From Apostichopus japonicus (lineage: Eukaryota; Echinodermata; Holothuroidea; Aspidochirotida; Stichopodidae), in NCBI RefSeq assembly GCF_037975245.1, contig NC_092577.1:866001-930000 (forward strand): a stretch of 64,000 nucleotides of DNA, given 5' to 3'. This document shows, one piece after another, positions 43,701 to 55,700 of this stretch. Position 1 is the first letter of the stretch, and every line of letters begins with the position of its first letter. The position numbers and the translations under genes are program-made. A model generated the notes under the pieces. That model searched no databases. It was not told the origin of the DNA and was given only the letters and a program-made list of their open reading frames with translations.

Positions 43701-46700
43701 TGCAGTTAAAGGTAGAGAGCTATGGGTAGTTTTATGTTCTGTTGTAACAGCTGATAGTGCTTGCATTGCTCAACTATTGGGTGTAATATTTCAAAACAAT
43801 ACCAAGCATTACTCAAAATAAGTTAAGAGTTGATCAAAGGGAGATTTTCTTTGCTGATATTTTTACCAAGTGGGTATTTATCAGTGGAAAACCAGGCCTT
43901 ACATTTTGGTTTTCCATACCATTAAAGATATGTCCTCATTATATAGCAGGTTTACATACCACACAGCACTAATTCCTATATTCATTAGATTCTGTAGATG
44001 CCTTACAGCCCTGAATGTCTGTAATGCTGGGTAATCTCTTTCATTACATCATGGTGAAGTTTCGAAATGTCTTTGTCGCATAGTCCATGCGATGTCCCTA
44101 AATTATGCGATTCTCCGGTTACTTTTGTCATTTCAGACATGGCTGGATGGCCATCCCTTCTCGTTTGAGTATGCGGGATGTCTGGTTCCAGGTCAGGGGA
44201 ACATTCTCCCATTCTTTGGAGCTGTTTGTGGATAGTGGTGGATCCCTATCCATGTGGTCAGAGGGCAATTCGGCGGACCATCCAGTCGGTACTTTCAAAT
44301 TTACCGACATTACGGTTCGAGCCAACGGTGAGGTCGTCTGGTGGACTTCTGCTGATTTCCCCGAAATGACTGTTTTACTTCGAGATTTGAAGATCAATGC
44401 TGGTGGTGAAGTGATAACAAACCAACTGATACTAGAAGCAGAGAATGTTACGATTGATACCTCTGGTATGGAGAACTTTTACAGAAATATATTAAAATAA
44501 TGTTATTTGATATAATAAATGTATCTGCCTGGGGTGAGACAGAAACTAATTCATATTTCTGGTTTTGATAAATTTACAGAAATGAATCAAAATAAATAAA
44601 TGAATATGATTCACGAAATTAACGCTCACTTCTTTGTAAGTCCCTCATTGCTACTCTATAATTGATCAGAGGAAGATAATTGTTTATATGTTGCAGCTCA
44701 GGAGAATGATATTCGCATGCCTTACCCACCTTGTGCATTGGTGGTAATGACAATAGTTCATTTAATTGGGAATTGGTATAAACGTGAAGTGTTTTAATCC
44801 TAATAGGATCAACCTCCATATTTAAATTAAGCTTCCATATTTACCCATTCAAACATCCATATTTTAATGAGACATGTATCCATTTTTAACCATATTTATA
44901 TTACACATCCATATTCAACCATATATATAAATTCCAATATAAACTCCAATATTTAACCATATTTACATTCAAATCCATATTTAACCATATATAATTTTTA
45001 ACTTCCATATTTAACCATATTTAAATAAAATGTCCATTTTTGGATTTTACACAGCCAGAAAGTTGTTAAAATGAATTATGCATTTTGATAGGAGCAAACT
45101 TGAAGAAATCATGGGCTCTTTTCTGTTCTTCATAAGTTTGCTGTTCAATAATTTTTCTCTTGATTAAGGAATGTATGTATAGAAGTAACAGATGAATGTA
45201 AACCAGAGGAGAATGTGTTTTAGAATGTTAAAGGTCTAACTATCATTCCAACCTCATTCGGGAAAATGATTCAAGCTATTACATAACTTTAAACTGCAAT
45301 GGCTTATTTATGAAGAGAACCAGGTATTTTGACTATTTTGATCATTTTCCTGTAAAGAATGTGATTTACGTATGGTTTGGTGTACAGGTCAATTCCATGC
45401 TGATGGAGGTGGCTATTCAGAGGGCCCAGGAGTGGGAACACCACCATTATCTAAGTATCCCAGCACAGAGGGGGCCAGTGGAGGTGCCCATGGTGGAAGA
45501 GGAGGTCGTGGTTATTATGGGCTATATTCCTCACAGGGGTACGGGTCTGTTCATACGCCAAGGACGATGGGTAGTGGTGGAGGTACATCCTCAGGAACAG
45601 CTGGATCTGGAGGAGGTGAGTAGGAAGATATCTAATTATTGGGGATGGAGGGTGGGGGAGAAAGTACCTCATGGGGGTATGGTTCTAGTATTATGTCAAG
45701 GACAATGGGTAGTAGTGGAGGTACATCCTCAGGAACAGCTGGGTCTGGAGGAGGTGAGTAGGAAAATTTCTATTGATTGGGAATGGAGGGGTGGAGGTGG
45801 GAGAAAGTACCTCACAGGGGAATGTTTTGTTCATATGCCAAGGAAAATGGGGGAGTGGTGGAGGTACATCCTCAGGAACAGCTGGGTCTGGAGGAGGTGA
45901 GTAGGAAGATTTCTATTGATTGGGAATGGAGGGGTGGAGGTGGGAGAAAGTACCTCACAGGGGTAAGGGTCTGTGTGTACACCATGGACAATGGGTAGTG
46001 GTGGAAGCACATTCTCCAGAACAGCTGGGTCTGGTGGAGGTGAGTAGTGAGATTGATTTAGAATGCAGGAGGGTGGAAGGGGGGGGCGGGTCACTGGACA
46101 TGGTATCAACAAGTCATCAATAAGTTTGCAAACCTTGTGTACCCAACTGTATTAATGATATCCCTGAGGTTAATTGGTACAGTATGTTATTAGTATGTTA
46201 ATTAGTTTAGTGGCCCCCAAAAATGCTATGAAGTATGTTTCCTTCATTCTTTACCATAGAAAAGCATTGATATCTCTGTTAGCTCATTTTCATTAATTTA
46301 AACTAATAAACACAGTTTCACATATATTGTTCTAGTATGCAAAGAAACCTGGGCTTAGTTACAACCAGGGAATATTTTAGTGTTCAAATTTTGTCTCATG
46401 AAATACAATAGTTACTGTCTACAATCAAATGCTACACATCTTTGCACTTGTATAGCTTTTATAAATGTCCACAGGGGAATGATAAAAGTATAAGTGCAAC
46501 ACAGTGAATATATAATGTAAGCTCAGTTATGCATTGTGTCAGAGACTGTTACATTGAAACATGATTTGGTGAATGTGCAATGTATCGGATGTGTGCTCTA
46601 CCCAGTAAGCAGATTAAAGGTGCAATGTATCGGATGTGTGCTCTACCCAGTAAGCAGATTAAAGGTGCAATGTATCGGATGTGTGCTCTACCCAGTAAGC

Positions 46701-49700
46701 AGATTAAAGGTGCAATGTATCGGATGTGTGCTCTACCCAGTAAGCAGATTAAAGGTGCAATGTATCGGATGTGTGCTCTACCCAGTAAGCAGATTAAAGG
46801 TGCAATGTATGGGATGTGTGCTCTGCCCAGTAAAGCAGATTATTGATAGTATGAAGTGATATGACAATTTTATTCTTTACATCCTTGTTTGATCAGCCGT
46901 GAGACACATTCAATACCTTTTGTAGTAGCATGGATGGCCAGTTATAATTTTTAAATACACTGTAATATTTAATATCATAAAAAAAAAATTTAGCCAGCTT
47001 AAAATGCATTCTCAAGAGACACCCTGAAAGTGACAGAACACAAACTGTATAAAGTTACTCTTAAATTGTGATTTTTTTGGTTGTCGTAGGAACCATTTTG
47101 ATGACTGTAAGGGACACTCTACGAGTTGAAGGAGAGCTTCGGGTGAATGGAGAGGCAGGGACCGGGTACTCAGGTGGAGGCTCTGGTGGAAGTATTCTGG
47201 GATATTTGAATCATCTGGATGGCACTGGTAGTGTACAAGCACTGGGAGGAAGGGGTAAGTGGAGGGTCTATGGGTAATGTTAATTAGAGGTATTATGGGA
47301 TATTTGAATCATCTGGATGGCACTGGTAGTGTACAAGCACTGGGAGGAAGGGGTAAGTGGAGGGTCTATGGGTCATGTTAATTAGAGGTATTATGGGATA
47401 TTTGAATCATCTGGATGGCACTGGTAGTGTACAAGCACTGGGAGGAAGGGGTAAGTGGAGGGTCTATGGATCATGTAAATTGGAGGTATTATGGGATAGT
47501 TACATAATCTGGATGGCACTGGTAGTGTACAAGCACTGGGTGGAAGGGGTAAGTGGAGGGTCTATGGGTCATGTAAATTAGAGGTATTATGGGATATTTG
47601 AATCATCTAGATGGCGCTGGTGGTGTACAAGCACTGGGTGGAAGGGGTAAATGGAGGGTCTATGGGTCATGTAAATTAGAGGTATTATGGGGTATTTGAA
47701 TCATCTGGATGGCGCTGGTGGTGTACAAGCACTGGGTGGAAGGGGTTAGGTTCCAACAATGATGTTGCACAAAATATGTGTGAATGTTTTGTTTACCCTT
47801 AGCTTGGATTTTGATGGAAATATATATGAGGTCTAAATACAATTTCTTGAAGTATATATAATGAATGCTAAATCCTTGACATTTTATACTTGATTGTGGT
47901 CATATTTTATCTCCATTGTAGGTGCCCTAGGTCACTCCGGGGGTGGTTCTGGCGGCCGTCTGGCATTCTATTACACCACCGATAGCTTCATTGGTGACTT
48001 TATGGTCCACGGTGGATCAAACATCCCTCCATACCAACCTGGGTCTGGTACAGTCTTCTTACAGGACAACTTCAACATGACCAGCCCAATCAGAAAACTG
48101 CTGGTAGATAACGACCTCAGAGCAACAAAATCACGAGTGACTAAGGAAGAGACTCTCTCTACGGCTGGTGTACGGGTTGGAGATTACCAATATGAGCTGT
48201 ACAATGGCATCGTTGCCAAGACAACAGCCTCTCACTATCATTACAATTATTACACCTACTATTACTTCAGTGATATGTTCCAGCAAAGTACATATGGTTA
48301 CGTGTCGGTATCAACAGCTCCCAAAATCACTCTGCAGTTTCCACTCACCACGTATCTAGAAGCCCTCAAGATATATCCGATATGCTCAGGGTGAGTACTC
48401 ATATTGTACAATGTAAGATGTATCTTATTTGCTCAGGGTGAGTACTCATATTGTACAATGTAAGATATATCCTATATGCTCAGGGTGAGTACTCACATTG
48501 TACAATAGGAGATATGTCCTATTTGCTCAGGGTGAGTACTCATATTGTACAATGTAAGATGTATCCTATTTGCTCAGGGTGAGTACTCATATTGTTCAAT
48601 GTAAAATGTATCCTATTTGCTCAGGGTGAGTATTCATATTGCACAATGTAAGATATATCCTATTTGCTCAGGGTGAGTATTCATATTGTACAATGTAAAA
48701 TATATCCTATTTGCTCAGGGTGAGTACTCATATTGTACAATGTAAGATGTATCCTATATGCTCAGGGTGAGTACTCATATTGTACAATGTAAGATATACC
48801 CGATATGCTCAGGGTGAGTACTCACATTGTACAATGTAAGATATATCCTATTTGCTCAGGGTGAGTACTCATATTGTACATTGTAAGATATATCCTATAT
48901 GCTCAGGGTGAGTACTCACATTGTACAATAGGCGATATGTCCTATTTGCTCAGGGTGAGTACTCATATTTTACAATGTAAAGATATATCCTATTTGCTTA
49001 GGGTGAGTACTCATATTGTACAATGTAAGGTTGTGTTACGTCTTTGTCATTTGCCTGATTGACCGGAGTTAGAGGATAGTACACTTGATAAGGGAACTGA
49101 TAAATAGGGTGTATGGTGTGTCCTCCTCACCTAACCTGTTACCCCCAGTATCCCTCTATCCTCCCTATACCTAAGCTGTTACCCCCAGCATCCCTCTGTC
49201 CTACCTATACCTAACCTGTTACCCCCAGTATCCCTCTATCCTCCCTATACCTAACCTGTTACCCCCAGTATCCCTCTATCCTCCCTATACCTAACCTGTT
49301 ACCCCCAGCATCCCTCTGTCCTCCCTATACCTAACCTGTTACCCCCAGCATCCCTCTGTCCTACCTATACCTAACCTGTTACCCCCAGTATCCCTCTATC
49401 CTCCCTATACCTAACCTGTTACCCCCAGTATCCCTCTATCCTCCCTATACCTAAGCTGTTACCCCCAGCATCCCTCTGTCCTACCTATACCTAACCTGTT
49501 ACCCCCAGCATCCCTCTACCTTCCCCATACCTAACCTGTTACCCCCAGCATCCCTCTACCTTCCCCATACCTAACCTGTTACCCCCAGCATCCCTCTGTC
49601 CTACCTATACCTAACCTGTTACCCCCAGCATCCCTCTATCCTCCCTATACCTAACCTGTTACCCCCAGCATCCCTCTGTCCTACCTATACCTAACCTGTT

Positions 49701-52700
49701 ACCCCCAGCATCCCTCTACCTTCCCCATACCTAACCTGTTACCCCCAGCATCCCTCTACCTTCCCCATACCTAACCTGTTACCCCCAGCATCCCTCTGTC
49801 CTACCTATACCTAACCTGTTACCCCCAGCATCCCTCTATCCTCCCTATACCTAACCTGTTACCCCCAGCATCCCTCTGTCCTACCCATACCTAACCTGTT
49901 ACCCCCAGCATCCCTCTGTCCTACCTATACCTAACCTGTTACCCCAGGCATCCCTCTACCCTCCCCATACCTAACCTGTTACCCCCAGCATCCCTCTACC
50001 TTCCCTATACCTAACCTGTTACCCCCAGCATCCCTCTACCTTCCCCATACCTAACCTGTTACCCCCAGCATCCCTCTACCTTCCCTATACCTAACCTGTT
50101 ACCCCCAGCATCCCTCTACCTTCCCTATACCTAACCTGTTACCCCCAGCATCCCTCTACCTTCCCCATACCTAACCTGTTACCCCCAGCATCCCTCTACC
50201 TTCCCTATACCTAACCTGTTACCCCCAGCATCCCTCTACCTTCCCTATACCTAACCTGTTACCCCCAGCATCCCTCTACCTTCCCCATACCTAACCTGTT
50301 ACCCCCAGGCATCCCTCTACCTTCCCCATACCTAACCTGTTACCCCAGGCATCCCTCTACCTTCCCCATACCTAACCTGTTACCCCAGGCATCCCTCTAT
50401 CCACCCCTACCTATATGAATAAGTCATATCTGTAACAGTTTATATCTATTCTGATTTCTTTCAGTCTTGGCTCTGGTACTTCTTTCCAAGTATCCAGTAG
50501 GCACGGGGACATCGTGACTAGTCACAGCGACGGTTACCTAGCAACCAGTGGATGTAATGGTGAATACGACAATCAGAAAATCTTTATTCGCAGAGACGTT
50601 GATGAGGTAAAGCTTCATAAATATCTTGTTGTATAGAAAGAAAATATGAACCATCGTTAGCAATTGCATCATTCATAAAACTCTGCAATATACACAGCTC
50701 TTACAGCCTGTATTAGTTAGTGGCTTGATTACAGAGCATTACATATGTGAACAAAAATGTAACCCAATTTATCAATAGCAAGGACCTGAATTTGACATGT
50801 GCTATATATCTACAGTGGTGTAGCAAGTAGGAAGGCCTTCATGTGGGTACCAACAAGTGATGAGTGTATTGATGTACAATTATGCTGACTTTTACCTCTA
50901 GATATACTCACTGACCCAGCTGTGACCACCGCTGTATTTAAACAAGAAGTATGATTCCTGAAATTTGAACCAGACCCGTCTCATTTGCAATTGATATTAT
51001 TGTGTTTATGCCTTTGATGAAAGTCATCTTACAGCTAATGTCAGCTAAGAACTTACTTGTACTTAACTTTCTGTGCCTGATAGCTGGTAATAGCTTACAT
51101 GGCTATCTGCTAGACCTTTCACCTTTAAATGATATTAATATGTCCTTGAGGGTAATTCATAAGTAATCTTGCCAATGTTCGAGGGTTGATAAGTTTTGAC
51201 TAGTTTTGACTAGTTTGCGAGGATGAGAGGTCTCCTTCATCTTTGTGGAAAGCTGTGTAATCTTATACTGCCAGGTTTATCAAACCCTTAAAGCAGCCAT
51301 TTGTGTTTGGGTGAAAATGTTCCTACTTTAATAAAGCTCTCTGTGTTATCTTCAAATATGAGTCATTTTTGTACTCAAAATAATATTTGTATTTTACTGT
51401 CTTGCCCAAATCTTAGGTCATCATCGATCTCTATTTGGGAAGTGGTAGGGCCGGTCTGAAATTCATGGAGATCATCGTAACAGAAGATCCAGACCTGAAT
51501 CGTCAGTTGGAGTATTCCATCGAGGCAGAGAGTCTGCTCATCGGAGAAGAACAAAAGGGGGCGGAGTTTAATTATGATGAGGTAAGAGGTTAAACTCATT
51601 TGAAATAATCCATTTTGGTTTCTTTACACTGGGCTATCATAGTCTTACTTGTCAATGATTAGAATAGGTTTGAATATGTAGTGTGTAGTATTAGGTTAAC
51701 CGGCCTAACACAGCTGCTTGAATGTGTAGTGTGTAGTATTAGGTTTAACAGCCTAATACACCTGATTGAATGTGTAGTATAAGGTTTAACAGCCTTACAC
51801 AGCTGTTTTAATATGAAGTGTGTGGTATTAGGTCTAACAGTCTAACAGAGCTGTTTTAATGTGTAATGTATAATGTGTAGTATTAGGTTTAACAGCCTGA
51901 CACAGCTGTTTTAGTGTGCAGTGTTAGGTTTAACAGCCTAACACAGCTTTTTGTCACTTTTTGTTGCTTCTGCAAGACTGGTTTTAAAAATGGAAAAGAA
52001 TAAAGGAATGTAAATGGTTATTTGGCTTGTATAACATGAAGGAGATGTTATTGTTTCAAATATTTGATGCTACACCCAGTCCTATGTTAATTAAATGGGG
52101 GGTGGGAAGGGTAAGGTGCAGGGGGAGGGGTGGAAGAAGGAGGTAGCCTCAGTAGGCTATACATCATAAAGTGTGTAACTAACATACATCTGCGAAGGAG
52201 GACTGGTATGTGTTTCCTCCTAATGAATTGGTTTTTCAAAATATAAAATTGATTCCAGATTTTTATTACAGAGTGAATGTTTTATCTAACCATTAGGTCG
52301 AGATCAGGGGTGGAGCTACACTCGGTCTGACAGGGAATGCTACATTAAGGACTAAGGCAGTCAGGGGTGACCACACAGGACAGCTGAATATTCTCTCTGG
52401 TCAACAGTTTGACATAATATCGGAACACACTCTGATGCCCTTCTCTATATTTTCACGGAGTGACTCTTCGGTTACTTTACCGATGTCGCTCGACTGTAAG
52501 AATGTTGAAATGTCCCTCTTTGGTAAGTGGATGCATTCTGTGCCTTTATTTGCATAGTTATGTTAAGTTTTAACTGAAATAACAAATAAAATGCATGTTC
52601 TGATTAAATCTCATCATAATTGGGAGGATAAAGGGCTGTGGAGATAAACAGCCCTTAATCCTCTCATCACTCTCTCCTTTCATCTTACCTCTCCTTTGTT

Positions 52701-55700
52701 TTGTCTATTTTTGCTCTATTCATTGCTCATTTGCCTGAAATATCCATTAGAATCTTCCCTGCCTATAGCAAATACCACCCGAATCCCCTGTTTTTGGCCA
52801 AAAACAGGGGCGATAGAATATCTACCCGGGTTGGTAAATGCTAGCCATACTGACCGCTCCTGTGCACAAATTCATGATCAAACACACAGTGTACTACTTC
52901 ATTGGCCATTAGAGCACTGATTGTGTTTACAATCATAGGGTGGCTGGTCAATTAATTAGGTGCACTCAAGAATCAATCCTAATGGCAGTACATGGGGTAG
53001 TCTATGCTATCAAGTAACATTATTTATGCTCGAGTGAACTTGAGGAGGACTGTTTTTCTAGTCAGGCTTGACCGTCTTGTCTGTCTGTCCGTCTGAGTCT
53101 CTTAATGTGCGGTTTGCTCTCAGATTCTTTCTCTCTTTAAAATGCATCAGAAACACAATTCCAAATGTTGATAATTTTGTTTTATAAATTGATAATCACT
53201 AGAGATGCCTAATAAACTACACGCATGCACTATGCTGACAACTTACCATCCTAAGGTCAAACAGATTGTATTTTCTTCATGGGATCCCAGTAAAAAGTAA
53301 CATGCTCATCCCAGACTTATTATAGGACTGCTTCGATGAAAGGTGCAAGTTCACTTTCAGCACTGTTTGGAACCATACAAACAACAAGTTAAACCACCAC
53401 AGAGTTCAGAAGTCCATTCTGTGAAGCTATTATTTAAAGTGACAGTCATAGACATATGCATCATTACCTTCAAGTCAACAGTAGTGAATATCATTTATCT
53501 ACATCACAAATCAAAGTCTGGGTCAGTAGTGGGAAAGTTTGGTCAAAACGTGGAGAATGGTCACAACTGTAGATTTGGGGCTTCTTGGTATCTGTCATGT
53601 AGTCTGTTTGTGCAATTATTGACTCCAGAAAGATTCCAGACCTACTCTCTGCTAATAGCTCAACAAACTTGGCTTTAATTTGCTACTCTTGTATGGAAGA
53701 CAAGACAAGTTTAACATCTAGAGTATTAAATTGCAATATACACTTAAATCTTGATGATTTGTATGTAACAGGTGAACTCAATTCTTTGGACCATTTGAAG
53801 CTGAGCTCCCATTGCATTGTGGGACTGCAACATTCTGGTGATCTAGCCATCAACATTAATCACTTGGATGTGAAAACTTTCGGCAGTCTGTTGATCAACG
53901 ACTGGGTACCTGGGTCAACCTCATTGACAGGCACCACTCTCAATGTTAGGAGTGGTGGAATAGTAAGTTAACACCACTTATTAGTTTGCCAATGACTGTG
54001 TCAGTGTCTACCTCATTGACAGGCACCACTCTCAACGTTAGGAGTGGTGGAATAGTATAAAGTCAACAACGCTACTTACTTAATTCATGAAAAATCTAAT
54101 CTTTTCATCGGCTAATTCTACATCACTTCTTTCACAAAGCAAATACCTAAAATCTTTTATTTCTGTTTTCATTGGCAATTTTCAGATCCGAGCCGGTGAC
54201 CTGCAACTCCGCTACACCAACATAAGTTTGGAGCCGTCTTCATTCTTGAGTGTTCAGTACGACCCAGAAGCTCAATTACAGGTTGGAAGTGGTGAGGATG
54301 TTGTAACTGAATATATTCAAAAGCAGACAGTGAAGTGGTCTTGTCTTGTTGTAGAAAATAATAGCATTCTTCTTTTCTTTTCATTTTTGCATTTTGGAAG
54401 AAATTAAAGATACAGTAGAAAAAAAGAGGTCAACCCAATGGATATATTTCATCAGTTCTTCATTCTTCTTTTCTTTTCAGATGTTGGCTATGGTGTCAGT
54501 AGTACCTCAGGTTCTTCCGGTGCAGGACATGGTGGCAACGGTGGGCAGGGATCATCTCAGAATACAGTAGTAGGGACCTCCTATGGGTACTTTGCCATGC
54601 CCACTGACCCAGGGTCATCAGGGGGTCATGAGGTCTTTCCACACATGGGTGGAGAAGGTGCTGGGAAGCTATTCCTGGAAACGACTGATACTCTAACCAT
54701 CGATGGAACCTTGGAAGCCAAAGGTAAATAAACAGAGTTCAGAAAACAAAAGGAATGAAACAGGAGGAGTAAACGAGTAAAGTAAAATGAAAAATAAAAA
54801 AATTCAAACAAATAAAATGATGTCAAAAGCAACGAAAGTTTTCCATTCTGATGATGCACTCTCGAGATATACAATTTGATCATTTTAAGCTGACACTTCT
54901 TCCTGTGACAGAATACATTTATGAATGTTGACACCAAAAGGGGCAGCTTTTTCTTTGGGAAATTTATATATTTAAAGCAAGTCTTAAAGTGGTTCTTCAC
55001 GGTCTGAATCAAATGTTTCCTTTTTACTTGAAAAAAATAGGTGGCGATAGCAGGAGCCCCCACTCTGGTGGTGGCAGCGGTGGGAGTATATGGATACAGA
55101 CAGAAATCTTTGATGGCGATGGTACATTGAATGTTGGTGGCGGTAGTGGGGATGATGGTGGCGGCGGTGGGGCAGGAGGCTTTGCTGCAATTTACTACAC
55201 TTACAACCACTACTCAGGTAAGTTGAAAAGATTACTGGAGCCTATGCAAGGACTAGCAGGTTTGCACATAGTCTCTTTATCAGGAATTAAAACAAACGGA
55301 CTTCAATCGAACACATGTAGAAATGTGTGCCCTTGTCTTTCAGTTCAACAGTGTTTCAATATCCTGATGTTGCAATAAGCAGACTTATTCAAAACCTTTT
55401 GTCCAGTTGGTTGTGAACCCAGAGCCTTTAATGAAAACCACTTCAGTTGCTCACTGAAACATAACACAAGGTATAACTACCACATTTATGTTCACTTGCC
55501 ATGAATGGGAAACTAGGGTCTCAATTTACTTGAATGATCTTTCTAAGAGCAATGTACAGAATTTAGTAAATTGAACAGAACTTACATGTTGAATACCACA
55601 CTGATGAACTATTGTATTCCAAGCTGTTTTATCAAATAGAAGCATTGTAGTACTAGAGTATTCTGGAGACTAATATTAGGAATGGACAGAAGACTTTAAT

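Noticed and set aside
44466-45387. Extra exon between exons 35 and 36
   Set aside because: Exons 35 and 36 already join in phase 1 at the usual module border; no coding pattern seen in the AT-rich intron.
46536-46859. 107- and 88-residue frames with repeating CIGCVLYPVSRLKVQ / MYRMCALPSKQIKGA
   Set aside because: 45-bp minisatellite with period divisible by three; no splice signals and no link to neighbours.
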